Assembly: GCA_033763735.1 (NCBI GenBank)
Contig: JANRJY010000053.1
Location: 62,001 to 126,000 of the forward strand
DNA from: JANRJY01 sp033763735
GTDB taxonomy: Bacteria; Bacteroidota; Bacteroidia; Cytophagales; UBA9547
Length of the DNA: 64,000 nucleotides
Direction: 5' to 3'
How positions within the stretch are numbered: position 1 is the stretch's first letter; every line of letters begins with the position of its first letter. Positions 7,465-17,188 of the stretch are shown here, in pieces. A program made the translations under genes and the position numbers. The notes below the pieces were generated by a model. It saw nothing but the letters and a program-made list of their open reading frames with translations. It was not told where the DNA came from and searched no databases.

Positions 7465-10400
7465 TCATAATTTCCCTGCCACCACCACTTTTTCGCGGTA
7501 GCTTTTTACATTGCCTTTGTTGTCAAATATCTCAATATAAAGCATATAATATCCAATTCGTGAGCGCTTGCCATCTTCATCTTCACCATTCCAAGTATAT
7601 ATTCCGGAAGTACCCATAATTTCATTTTTAACCAGTCTTCTGATAACTCTACCCTCCGAATCATATATTGTAAAATTACCTGTGTTCCCTCCATTTTCAA
7701 ACTTATATTGAATGGTAGTAAAATCGAGATATCCATCTCCATCCGGAGTAAACACCTGAGGATCAATCACAACTGCTTTGTCTGATTTTTCTATTTGTTT
7801 ATACTGCGAATTTAAATAGCCTGGTGTTGCATATCCGGAAGCAGCAGATGCTGACTGCCAACTTGTTCGACTGTTTGAAGTTATTGCAAAATCAATCTTT
7901 TCTAACGAAACACCTTCTTTATCATCTAATAGTGATTGATGAAAGTTGTCATTATAATACACAGAATCAACGGTTTGCAATAAATTATTCATTACAACCA
8001 CGGTACCTTCATCATCGGTGTATGAAGGATATGAATTCATAATGATAAATGTTGAATCTTTAGCTTTTGGGTAAAAATTCTTTACTCCATCCTTATTGGT
8101 GGTGAAAACTGCATATGAAAGTGGCTTTAACAGATAGTTGTCTGTAATTATTGGTTTCAAATTGTCAATAGAATTTGATTTGGTATCTACATTTCCTAAA
8201 GTCCAGTTTTTAAGATTGATATTTTTATCCGTTACATTATAAATTTCTATAAAATCGACTCCATTTGGCTTTGGATTGAACAAAATTTCGTTTACATACA
8301 CATCATTTTTGAGTCCTTGCTCAGCCAAAACAAAATCAGCTTTATTGGCATTTCCAATAAAATTTCCGGCACAATCCGATAAATTACTGACGGAAACAGT
8401 ATAAGTTTTTTTACGAACTACATCAGGCTGAATAACTGCAATAACCGATTGAGAACCTACGATTTTAGCAGTTCCAAGCAATCCATCTGACAATGTAATA
8501 GTAGCTGTTAATGCACTTAGGCTATCAATAATTTCATTGTAATTCATTACCAAGGTATCTTTAGCAACAGCAAAAGCGCTCATAAGTTGAGGAGCCTCAT
8601 TATCGGGATTAGATGCATTTACAGAGTTCAATTTGCCTGGGGTGCCACCTTTGGGATCTACTGATACTCTCCAGTTAGTAATTCCACCACATGGATTGAG
8701 CGGGTCTACTTTTTCAAGTGACCAACCTCCATTTTGTTTTATTGCATCATTGTACCAAGCATCTGAATAATCAACCCTTGAAATTAAATTAGAGTTTTGA
8801 TCGGTAAGTTTAAGATTATCTTTGTCACTATTCAAAGATGGAAAACTGGTTATTCCTACCGATTTACCAAAATATTTGAATTTTTCTGAGTTGGTGGTAG
8901 AAGCAAGAATCAAATAATCTTTTGGCAAAATGAGGACATTACTTGCAGGAAATTTACCAAAACCGGAAGCATCATATAATCGGCAGTTTGACAAATCTAT
9001 AATGGAATCCGTAGTGTTATACAATTCTATGAACTCAGCTTCCGGCAGTCCTACAGATGGGTTTTCGTCCGGAAGTATTTCGTTTATAACTACCTCGAAT
9101 TTTTTAGGTGGTTTTCCATTTCCAAAACTTACGTTTACATTGGAGCTATTATTAAAAGCGCAATCATACAAATTCGAAATTTTCAGACTATATAGCACCG
9201 ATCTTTTAAGCGAATTATTTAAAGTCAACTCCAGTGTATCGCCATTAGGTCCTTTTAAAGAAGCATTATTTATATTAAAAGCATTACCTGTGGGAACAAA
9301 ATTAGCCACCTTTGCCGATGTTGTATCCAAACCTTCCGATGCAGCAATTTTAAGAATGTTACCTTTTAATAAAGTGCCGGTTATAAATGGTTTTTCAGTA
9401 TCAGGTGCCGCATTGGATAGGGAATTTAAAGCACCCGGAGTACCCCCTTTTGAAGCATTGGAAGCGGCCCAATTGGCTATGCCTCCACAATCTTTCTTTG
9501 CATTTATTCTTTCCAAAGTATATCCTCCTTCTGATTTTTTAGAATCTTTATACCAACTATCTGAGTAGGTAACAGTGGTTATCACTTTTCCTCCCGGTTC
9601 TTTAATAGTTAACTTTTCCCCTGTATTATTTAATCCGGGAAAAGCGGTTAATCCCAATACTCTACCATAACTCTGATACAAACCTGCATTGGTTGCTGCA
9701 CAAATTATTAAGTACCCGTTTGGCATAATAACAGAACCTAAAGGAAAAACGGTTTTGAAGGTTGCATCTGATAAAGTATCGCCTCCAATATTAATTACAT
9801 CAGAAGTATTATTAAAAAGCTCAATAAATTCTGCCTCCGGTAAACCAACACTTGGCGATTCGTCAGCAAAAATTTCATTAATGACAAAATCATTTTTAAG
9901 TGCTGCTTTTCCAATGCCAAAAGCTATTGAAGTTGTGGACAAAATATTTCCAATACAATCTTTAAGGCCCTGTGGACTAACTGTATAAGCCTTACCTGTT
10001 AATAAAGCTCCAGTGATAGAAATAGTTACAGAATCAGCATCTGCACTTACTTTGGCTGCCAATGGAGCTAATCCATCTGACAAAATATAAGTACCGTTTT
10101 GAAGAACAAAACTATTCATTGGTTCAGTAAATGCTATTTTAATGACATTATTTGAAATTGCAAACACACCTGTAATAGATGGTGCAATGATATCGGGAGC
10201 TGTACTGTAGATAGAATTGACTTGACCAGGTGTACCTCCTTTACTATCAATCGAAGCTGCCCAATTTTGAACTCCGGAACACGGTGTTATGGGATTAATT
10301 CTTTCCAACGAAAATCCACCACTAGCTTTGGAAGCATCTTTATACCATGCCTTGGAATATGCAACCTTATCAATAATATTTCCATTCACATCTCGAAGTG

Positions 10401-13299
10401 AAATTGTCTCAAAGTCATCATTCAAAGAGGGGAAATTATTAGCATATAAGCCTCTGCCATAAGAAGATAACAATTGATAATTGTTTAAAGAAGCCAAAAT
10501 CACATATTCGCCCGGGAGAATAAATGCTCCTTTTTGAATAGGAGACGAATTTGATGAAGTAGTTGCATCATATATAAATACATTTTCCAGGTTAAGTACT
10601 TGATTGGCTTTATTATATAATTCGATATATTCTACTGCAAATTGTGAACCAGTGGGGCTCGACATGATTTCATTAATTATTAAGTCCCCTGCTAAAGGCT
10701 CTTTTCCTTGAACAAACATCATTTTATTAATTACAATCAAATTGCCGGCACAATCTTTTAATCCTGTTCCCGTAACTGTATATAACTGACCTATAACAAT
10801 GGAATTATTTAAATTTATTAAAATAGAATCCGTTGCAGATAATACTGTTACACTGGTAGAAGTTAACCCACCATTAAATGTGTAAGTACCATTTCTTAAA
10901 GACAATGTATCCATGGGCTCCGAAAATGCTATTTTTATTTGAGTTGAATTTAATATGGATACTCCGGTAATGGAAGGACCAACCACATCAGGATTGGTAT
11001 TATATACTGAATTTTGAGCTCCGGGTGTTCCTCCTTTTGTATCATTTGTATTAGTCCAATTCAAAGTACCGCTGCAAGTAATTGCAGGATTTTTTAGTTC
11101 AAGTGAATATCCGCCATTTGAATAAAAACTACTTGAGTACCAGCTGGTCTTATAAGTAATTTGATCCACTATATTGCCAAAAGGAGAAATAAGTGATTCG
11201 TTTTCACCTCCATCAGTTAATCCAAATCCGGATAAAGAAATTATGTTTAAAGCAGGGAACTGCGTTTTAAAAGCAGAAACAGCAGCACTTGATCCAACAA
11301 TGAGCAAATACCCAAAAGGAGCAATTGTAACATTCGAAGGAAAAACTCTATTTGTAGCACCATCAACTAAGGTGTACCCTGAAAGATTAAACTGCTGATT
11401 TGAATTGTTGTACAACTCCATATATTCAAAGGCAGGAATATTTGTGGGTGCAGGATTTATGTCAGCCATTATTTCATTGATTACTATTTGACGGTAATAT
11501 GGTTTAGCTAGTGGTATAAACGAATATGTGTTGTCTGTCAACAAGTTACCTGAACAGTCTTTGACACCGTTTATGGTTAAAGTAAAGGCAATTGTAGTGT
11601 CCATAGGCGAATCTGTTTGAAGTAGAACACCATTTACACTGGAAACAATTTTAACAAAACCCAAAATATTTGCACCATTAGAAAAATTATAACTGCTATT
11701 TTTTATGGAAATGGTATCCATAGTTTCGTTAAAACTTACCAAAATAACATCTGTTTGTAAATTTTTAAACGACTGTATTACAGGTGCTTGTGTGTCAATG
11801 GCATTGCTGAAAACTGAATTTTGTCGTCCGGGAGTCCCAGTAACGGTTGTAATGCCAGCAATGGTTATGTTTGCACTCCAATTAAAATCACCCGTGCATG
11901 TGATGGATGGGTTAATTTGTTCTATTGACCATCCGCCATTGGCTTTAGAACTGTTTTTATAATACGATGTCGAATAATTTACTTGATCCACTATAGAACT
12001 TGCCGGAGAAATTAATATCTCTGATTCTCCACCATCCGTTAGTCCAAATCCTGAAAGAGAAATAGCATTGATTGTTGGAAATGCTGTTTGAAAGGCGCTT
12101 AAAGCTGCTGATGAACCTACAATTACTAAAAATCCGTTACTTGTTATGGTAGCATTGGAAGGAAAAGGTCGATTGGTTGAACCATCTTGAAGTACAAATC
12201 CTTGAAGACTCATATCTTGATTGGTGGTGTTAAACAATTCCAAATATTCATATGCAGGTATTCCAAACGGCACTGGACTTAAGTCAGCCATTAGTTCATT
12301 GATTACAATCCCTCTGTAATTAACGGAAGTGGTGGTAGGAGGAGGACTTGCTACCGTAAGCGGGTAAATAAATGTAGTAACAAAGGCATCCATAATATTT
12401 GATGACAAATCAGAAATGCCACTTACAGTTAAAAAATATGTTTGATTTCCGGTAAATGTAGTGGCAAATCCAATAATAACATTTGCACCTGATATCGTAG
12501 TTGATGAAGGATTATTTAATCCACCATTTGCAATATAATTTCCCGATAATGTACCAGTACTTGAAGAAATTGATTCATTAAAAGAAATTTGCAAAGTTCT
12601 CAATGACAAAACATTAATTCCGGTTATTGATGGTTTGGTAAGGTCTGGAGGAGAAGTAACCGTAATATTATCAAAATAAAAATTGCTCTTATTTGTAATC
12701 GTGTAAATACTAACTATGCCAAAGTAAGAAGAGCTGTTAAATGCATTATCAGTGGCTGTTGCTTCAGCACCTCCGAATGTGCCCCCTGTGGCAGTTTTTA
12801 CATATAACGACCACAAAGCATTGTTATCCCTCGTTACTTTTATATCAACATTGTTATTAGTTGATGTTAAAGTAGTTACACCACGCATAATGGAGGTTCT
12901 AGTACCTCCGGTTTGTTTGAATAGTTCCCATACATCCCCATTATTTGCTTCACCCAATTGCAAATAATATCCATTCAAACTTCCTTTCAGGTTTTGTTGA
13001 TCCGAAACCAAATATATCCTTGCTAAATTTGACGTAGAAGGAGAAAATGCTAACCGTACATTGATATTCCATTCTGCATTATTCAATGATGCAAGGTTAC
13101 TAGCAGTGACTAGGTAAGATGTACCGGCAACGGTACCATTGAGTTGTAATTGGTTTACACCATTAACTGTGAAATCTCCTGAATCACCGACCCAAGAAGG
13201 ATTGGAAGAAAATTCACCATCTGAAAAATTTTCAACCAACTGACTATAAGATTGATAGGTTATTACCAAAAATGAAAGTAAAACTAAAATAATTCGCAT
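7465..13299 (-). CDS. Giant surface protein with six lamin-tail domains and Ig-like spacers
   Basis: 1944 residues from the ATG at 13299, chosen because MRIILVLLSFLVITYQSYSQ then forms a normal signal peptide; an upstream ATG at 13329 would place a charged tail before it. A jelly-roll-like N-terminal region (about 20-210) is followed by six modules of about 270 residues. Each module joins a lamin-tail domain (INEIxxx...EYIELYN...GGESxxLxSPxxxxVDxVxY...NGGxSLERxNP...GGTPGxxNS; starts near 330, 608, 873, 1143, 1408 and 1671) to an Ig-like domain starting DxxxPxIxxxxxxxxxxxxIxFxExMD. The C-terminus, from about 1845, is a FlgD-like Ig domain (VFTPDGDGYLDF... to KVVVAGKL) typical of type IX secretion cargo. 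Probably cell-surface bound or secreted. Role unknown; lamin-tail domains in bacteria accompany adhesins and exported nucleases, but no nuclease is visible here. Confidence 0.88.
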   Translation of the reverse strand: MRIILVLLSFLVITYQSYSQLVENFSDGEFSSNPSWVGDSGDFTVNGVNQLQLNGTVAGTSYLVTASNLASLNNAEWNINVRLAFSPSTSNLARIYLVSDQQNLKGSLNGYYLQLGEANNGDVWELFKQTGGTRTSIMRGVTTLTSTNNNVDIKVTRDNNALWSLYVKTATGGTFGGAEATATDNAFNSSSYFGIVSIYTITNKSNFYFDNITVTSPPDLTKPSITGINVLSLRTLQISFNESISSSTGTLSGNYIANGGLNNPSSTTISGANVIIGFATTFTGNQTYFLTVSGISDLSSNIMDAFVTTFIYPLTVASPPPTTTSVNYRGIVINELMADLSPVPFGIPAYEYLELFNTTNQDMSLQGFVLQDGSTNRPFPSNATITSNGFLVIVGSSAALSAFQTAFPTINAISLSGFGLTDGGESEILISPASSIVDQVNYSTSYYKNSSKANGGWSIEQINPSITCTGDFNWSANITIAGITTVTGTPGRQNSVFSNAIDTQAPVIQSFKNLQTDVILVSFNETMDTISIKNSSYNFSNGANILGFVKIVSSVNGVLLQTDSPMDTTIAFTLTINGVKDCSGNLLTDNTYSFIPLAKPYYRQIVINEIMADINPAPTNIPAFEYMELYNNSNQQFNLSGYTLVDGATNRVFPSNVTIAPFGYLLIVGSSAAVSAFKTQFPALNIISLSGFGLTDGGENESLISPFGNIVDQITYKTSWYSSSFYSNGGYSLELKNPAITCSGTLNWTNTNDTKGGTPGAQNSVYNTNPDVVGPSITGVSILNSTQIKIAFSEPMDTLSLRNGTYTFNGGLTSTSVTVLSATDSILINLNNSIVIGQLYTVTGTGLKDCAGNLIVINKMMFVQGKEPLAGDLIINEIMSSPTGSQFAVEYIELYNKANQVLNLENVFIYDATTSSNSSPIQKGAFILPGEYVILASLNNYQLLSSYGRGLYANNFPSLNDDFETISLRDVNGNIIDKVAYSKAWYKDASKASGGFSLERINPITPCSGVQNWAASIDSKGGTPGQVNSIYSTAPDIIAPSITGVFAISNNVIKIAFTEPMNSFVLQNGTYILSDGLAPLAAKVSADADSVTISITGALLTGKAYTVSPQGLKDCIGNILSTTSIAFGIGKAALKNDFVINEIFADESPSVGLPEAEFIELFNNTSDVINIGGDTLSDATFKTVFPLGSVIMPNGYLIICAATNAGLYQSYGRVLGLTAFPGLNNTGEKLTIKEPGGKVITTVTYSDSWYKDSKKSEGGYTLERINAKKDCGGIANWAASNASKGGTPGALNSLSNAAPDTEKPFITGTLLKGNILKIAASEGLDTTSAKVANFVPTGNAFNINNASLKGPNGDTLELTLNNSLKRSVLYSLKISNLYDCAFNNSSNVNVSFGNGKPPKKFEVVINEILPDENPSVGLPEAEFIELYNTTDSIIDLSNCRLYDASGFGKFPASNVLILPKDYLILASTTNSEKFKYFGKSVGITSFPSLNSDKDNLKLTDQNSNLISRVDYSDAWYNDAIKQNGGWSLEKVDPLNPCGGITNWRVSVDPKGGTPGKLNSVNASNPDNEAPQLMSAFAVAKDTLVMNYNEIIDSLSALTATITLSDGLLGTAKIVGSQSVIAVIQPDVVRKKTYTVSVSNLSDCAGNFIGNANKADFVLAEQGLKNDVYVNEILFNPKPNGVDFIEIYNVTDKNINLKNWTLGNVDTKSNSIDNLKPIITDNYLLKPLSYAVFTTNKDGVKNFYPKAKDSTFIIMNSYPSYTDDEGTVVVMNNLLQTVDSVYYNDNFHQSLLDDKEGVSLEKIDFAITSNSRTSWQSASAASGYATPGYLNSQYKQIEKSDKAVVIDPQVFTPDGDGYLDFTTIQYKFENGGNTGNFTIYDSEGRVIRRLVKNEIMGTSGIYTWNGEDEDGKRSRIGYYMLYIEIFDNKGNVKSYREKVVVAGKL

Positions 13300-13431
13300 A
13301 AATGCTTTTTCATTAAAATCAAGGTACAATTTCGTTTGCTTTCCATCATTATTAGCAAAAAAAGGATTATAAAATTGTTAACTTTTTTAATATAAGTGTA
13401 CAACTAAGTTTCGTTTTAAGTTTAATATGTA

Positions 13432-13439
13432 TAATTTTG
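13432..13439 (+). promoter_or_regulatory. -7 box for asd
   Basis: TAATTTTG, an exact TAnnTTTG match extended as TTTTGCAGCC, lies 34 bp before the asd ATG. The same extension occurs before cysN. Confidence 0.55.
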
Positions 13440-13473
13440 CAGCCATTTTGGAAAAAAAATTAAATCTTAAACA

Positions 13474-14487
13474 ATGAAAATAGCCTTGGTTGGTGCTACC
13501 GGATTAGTAGGTGGCGAAATGCTTAAAGTATTAGAAGAAAGAAATATTCCAGTTACTGAATTTTATCCAGTAGCTTCAGAAAAGTCAATAGGCAAGGAAT
13601 TGAAATTCAAAGGAAAATCATACAAAATTGTTAGTGCTGAAACCGCTATTTCAAAACGTCCGGATATTGCTATATTTTCAGCCGGAGGAAGTACTTCTTT
13701 AGAACTTGCTCCAAAATTTGCTGAAGTGGGCACCACTGTTATTGACAATTCATCTGCATGGCGCATGGATACTACAAAAAAACTGGTAGTACCTGAAGTA
13801 AATGCACATGTGTTGACAAAATCCGATAAAATTATTGCAAACCCAAACTGTTCAACCATCCAAATGGTAGTAGTGTTGAATCCTTTGCACAAAAAATATA
13901 AAATCAAACGTGTGGTAGTTTCTACATATCAATCAGTCACCGGAACAGGCAAAAAAGCAGTTGATCAAATGATGAACGAACGTAAAGGCATCAAAGGTGA
14001 AATGGCATACAAATATGAAATAGACATGAATTTGATTCCTCAAATTGATGTTTTCTTGGACAATGGATATACCAAAGAAGAAATGAAAATGGTAAATGAA
14101 ACCAAAAAAATCATGGGAGATGATTCGATTAAATTAACTGCAACTACTGTACGTGTTCCCGTAATTGGAGGTCATTCTGAAAGCATCAATATTGAATTTG
14201 AAAACGATTTCGATATTACAGAAGTTAGAAATATTCTTGCCAAAACCGAGGGTGTAATTTTAATGGACGATCCATCCAAACAAATATATCCAATGCCAAA
14301 AGATGCACATGGTAAAGATGAAACATTTGTTGGTCGTATCCGAAGAGATGATACGCAGCCAAATACATTAAATATGTGGATTGTAGCTGATAACTTGCGC
14401 AAAGGTGCAGCAACCAATGCTGTTCAAATTGCTCAATATCTAATAGCAAATCAATTAGTAGGTAATAACGAACCTGTGTTGGCTTAA
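13474..14487 (+). CDS. asd: Aspartate-semialdehyde dehydrogenase
   Basis: Reduces aspartyl phosphate to aspartate semialdehyde with NADPH, the branch point for lysine/diaminopimelate, threonine and methionine. The 337 residues fit the family. The Rossmann motif GATGLVGGEML is at residues 7-17, and the catalytic Cys126 lies in NPNCSTIQMV. Near 250 the RVPVIGGHSE block carries the conserved substrate-binding and general-base His. The gene is monocistronic, with its own -7 box and a strong terminator. Confidence 0.96.
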   Translation: MKIALVGATGLVGGEMLKVLEERNIPVTEFYPVASEKSIGKELKFKGKSYKIVSAETAISKRPDIAIFSAGGSTSLELAPKFAEVGTTVIDNSSAWRMDTTKKLVVPEVNAHVLTKSDKIIANPNCSTIQMVVVLNPLHKKYKIKRVVVSTYQSVTGTGKKAVDQMMNERKGIKGEMAYKYEIDMNLIPQIDVFLDNGYTKEEMKMVNETKKIMGDDSIKLTATTVRVPVIGGHSESINIEFENDFDITEVRNILAKTEGVILMDDPSKQIYPMPKDAHGKDETFVGRIRRDDTQPNTLNMWIVADNLRKGAATNAVQIAQYLIANQLVGNNEPVLA

Positions 14488-14490
14488 AAA

Positions 14491-14514
14491 AATGGGAGTT
14501 ATGCTCCCATTTTT
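14491..14514 (+). terminator. Rho-independent terminator after asd
   Basis: Stem AATGGGAG / CTCCCATT with loop TTATG, followed by a T run, starting 4 bp after the asd stop. Confidence 0.88.
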
Positions 14515-14535
14515 CTTAAATCCGATTTCATTTCT

Positions 14536-14573
14536 TAAAATCAGTTAGATTTTAACTGATTTTATTACATTTG
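14536..14573 (+). promoter_or_regulatory. Promoter of the aldose-epimerase gene with an 11-bp inverted repeat
   Basis: TAAAATCAGTT (14536-14546) and AACTGATTTTA (14554-14564) are perfect inverted repeats around a 7-base centre. One base further is an exact -7 box, TACATTTG (14566-14573), 35 bp before the gene start. The repeat occupies the place of the -33/-7 spacer, so it could be an operator; it could also be a second terminator for asd, although no T run follows. Confidence 0.55.
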
Positions 14574-14608
14574 TACCAGCATTACTTAATGTAAATTAAA
14601 CTTTTATC

Positions 14609-15565
14609 ATGTTTACAATTAAAACAGAAGAACTCGGAGACTATTCAACCATTAAACTGATTAATCCTAATACAGGTGAATATTTGGAGGTAATTCCGGA
14701 TTTAGGTGCAGCACTCAATGCATTAGTTCTTAGAAAAGAAAACTCATTTGTCGATATTATTGACGGTTGTCAAACCAGTGAAGAAATTGAATCTGAAGGC
14801 AAAAAATATTACAAAGGAAATTTGCTTTTTCCTTTTCCCAATAGAATAGCTGATGGGAAATATGAGTTTGAAGGCAAAAAATATCAACTTGAAATAAATG
14901 AACCTGATAAAAATAATGCCATCCATGGCTTATTAGCTTTCGAAAAGTTCTATGTAAAAAAGTTTGAGACAAATGGTGGCTTCATACATTTGGAATTATC
15001 TTATATTTCTGAAGGAACAAATCCGGGATGGCCTTTTAAATGCAAAGTCACTGTTAAATATTCTTTAACTTCCGATGAAGGCGTAACATGCAAAACAATT
15101 GTTGAAAATACGGATAATGTTAATATTCCTTTCGGAATTGGCTGGCATCCTTATTTCAAATCACTGAATAGAGTAGATAGTTTGGAATTGCAAATACCAA
15201 CTGATGGATTCTTTGAAGTAGACAATAGAATGATCCCTAATGGTAAATCAACCAAAGAGAATCCTTTTGCTACTAAAAAAGCGATTCAAAACACAAATTT
15301 TGATACTGGTTTTGCATTTAACTCCCCTACTTCAAATAATACCATTGAGTTATATGATTCAGTTAAAAATGCAACACTACAAATATGGTTTGAAGGCGGA
15401 TTAGGTAAATATAACTTTTGTCAATTATACATACCTCCGCATCGTAAAACAATTGCAGTAGAACCTATGACCTGCCCAACTAATGCATTCAATACCGGAG
15501 TTGGATTAATTTCTTTAGCCCCTGGACAAACACACGAAGTATCTTTCGGAATTAAGGTAAAATAA
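14609..15565 (+). CDS. Aldose 1-epimerase family protein
   Basis: 318 residues of the galactose-mutarotase fold, which interconverts alpha and beta anomers of hexoses in the cytoplasm. Conserved blocks are LFPFPNRIADGKYEFEG (near 74), AIHGLL with the conserved His (near 113), FGIGWHPYFK with the second His (about 185), and a C-terminal VEPMTCPTNAFNTG where the catalytic Glu is expected. No sugar-catabolic genes adjoin, so the substrate cannot be specified. It ends 2 bp from the convergent oxidoreductase gene. Confidence 0.9.
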   Translation: MFTIKTEELGDYSTIKLINPNTGEYLEVIPDLGAALNALVLRKENSFVDIIDGCQTSEEIESEGKKYYKGNLLFPFPNRIADGKYEFEGKKYQLEINEPDKNNAIHGLLAFEKFYVKKFETNGGFIHLELSYISEGTNPGWPFKCKVTVKYSLTSDEGVTCKTIVENTDNVNIPFGIGWHPYFKSLNRVDSLELQIPTDGFFEVDNRMIPNGKSTKENPFATKKAIQNTNFDTGFAFNSPTSNNTIELYDSVKNATLQIWFEGGLGKYNFCQLYIPPHRKTIAVEPMTCPTNAFNTGVGLISLAPGQTHEVSFGIKVK

Positions 15566-15567
15566 AT

Positions 15568-16956
15568 CTACAATTTTACAGAGGTAACTTTCAATGTTTT
15601 GCGGCTTTCTTCTGACATAAAGCCCATAATATGGCTTTCAATAGAAGCATCAATACTTGAACTTAGTTTGGATGCATCTTGTGTAGAAACCGCTAATGCC
15701 CAATTGGATGCCAACCTCCAGTCACCTCCACCGTGACCTGAACCTTTGTAATTTTCAACATCCACAATATTAGAATTGTCATAAGTAGTAACTTTTTTAG
15801 TTCTAAAATCGGTATGAGTCATTGTTTCCATATCTCCTACAATGTCGCCCATACTACCCATTATTCTGGTTCTGCGACCTCCATACGAAGTGAATGCTTC
15901 CATTGCAAAACTTGCTGTAACGCCATTTTCAAATTCCATAGAACAACTATAATGATCGTCCTGATTATTGTCCATTTTGTATACACACCTTCCGTAGTCG
16001 GTTGTTTTAAGCAATTGTAATATTGCATCCCCTTGTTTTTCCTTTTCTTCAGGCAAATCAAACACATGCAACCAACTTCTTTCTCTGTAATAAATTCTTT
16101 GTGCTGAATATGGGCATGTTGATTCTATGGCACATCCATCGCCACATCTTTCTGTACTTCCTTTAGGAGTATTTTCTTTTTTAAACCATTTTAAGCCTCC
16201 CATACCTACAATTTGTTTGCAAGGACTATCTGCCAGCCAACGAATTATATCCAAATCATGACAACTTTTGGCAAGTAAAATTGGAGTAGTTTTAAATTTG
16301 TCGTGCCAGTTTCCACGAACATAAGAGTGTGCCATATGCACATGATCAATAGGTTCCAAATGTTGAATACTCACCAACTCCCCTACTGCACCACTTTGAA
16401 TAAGTTCTTTCATTTTTACAAAGTAGGGCGCATACCTCAGCACATGACATACCCCTACTATTCTGCCCGTTTGCTTAGCAAGTGCCAATATTTCTCTACA
16501 CTCTGCTTCTGTTGGAGCAACCGGTTTCTCCAACAATATATCATAACCTAATTTCAAAGCGGCCATACAGGGACCATAATGCAAATGATCCGGAGTAGTA
16601 ATGATAATCGCATCTGCAAATTTGGGTCTTTTAAATACGTCTTCCCAGGTTTTGAATCGATTGGCTTCAGGAATGGCGTGTTTTTTAGTGTAACGGTCGT
16701 TTCTGATTTGTATAGGTTCTGCCACACCCACAATATCAAGCTGATCAGGAAAAGCAACTGCAAAACCACCATATACATTGCCTCTGGAGCCTGCACCTAA
16801 AGTAATGGCTGTAACAGGTTTCGCAAGTTTTGTTGCTTTGATTTCATCTAAAAATGATTTATTGGGATTTTTAGCTTTAGTTTCTAATGCTAATTCAGGT
16901 AAAAAAGTAGCACCTGCAGCTACCCCAAATGCTTTGATTATATTTCTTCTTTTCAT
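15568..16956 (-). CDS. Gfo/Idh/MocA family oxidoreductase with Tat-like signal
   Basis: 462 residues. MKRRNIIKAFGVAAGATFLP is a twin-arginine-like signal, so this may be a periplasmic NAD(P)-dependent sugar or inositol oxidoreductase. The Rossmann motif TLGAGSRGNVYGG follows at about 52, IITTPDHLHYGP near 118, and the family motif EKPVAPTEAE near 142. GHGGGDW near the C-terminus resembles the GFO_IDH_MocA_C block of exported Bacteroidota homologues. The cofactor is usually carried tightly bound through Tat. It is monocistronic and convergent with the epimerase gene; a link between the two in sugar modification is only a guess. Confidence 0.9.
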   Translation of the reverse strand: MKRRNIIKAFGVAAGATFLPELALETKAKNPNKSFLDEIKATKLAKPVTAITLGAGSRGNVYGGFAVAFPDQLDIVGVAEPIQIRNDRYTKKHAIPEANRFKTWEDVFKRPKFADAIIITTPDHLHYGPCMAALKLGYDILLEKPVAPTEAECREILALAKQTGRIVGVCHVLRYAPYFVKMKELIQSGAVGELVSIQHLEPIDHVHMAHSYVRGNWHDKFKTTPILLAKSCHDLDIIRWLADSPCKQIVGMGGLKWFKKENTPKGSTERCGDGCAIESTCPYSAQRIYYRERSWLHVFDLPEEKEKQGDAILQLLKTTDYGRCVYKMDNNQDDHYSCSMEFENGVTASFAMEAFTSYGGRRTRIMGSMGDIVGDMETMTHTDFRTKKVTTYDNSNIVDVENYKGSGHGGGDWRLASNWALAVSTQDASKLSSSIDASIESHIMGFMSEESRKTLKVTSVKL

Positions 16957-16987
16957 AAGTGCTTTTTGTGGTAAAGTTTCAAAAGAA

Positions 16988-16995
16988 CAAAATTA
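16988..16995 (-). promoter_or_regulatory. -7 box for the Gfo/Idh/MocA gene
   Basis: Minus-strand TAATTTTG, an exact TAnnTTTG match 31 bp before the start codon. No -33 element at the right distance. Confidence 0.4.
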
Positions 16996-17188
16996 TTGTT
17001 TCACTAGATTAAATGCCGACACAATAATCTAAATAATTGATACAATATTTAGAAAAATAGTCTTGTGTTTGTTTGTAAGATAGTATTTCATCTCAATCGC
17101 TCTCATTCAGGGAGAAATTGAAAGTTAAAAAAGGCACGATTCATTGAAATATTGTTATTCGCGGAATGCAAGGGACAAATAAGATATT

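Noticed and set aside
8930..9568. 212-residue open frame on the + strand
   Set aside because: It is antisense to the LTD-protein repeats, with no promoter, start context or recognisable family; long opposite frames are expected opposite this repetitive gene.
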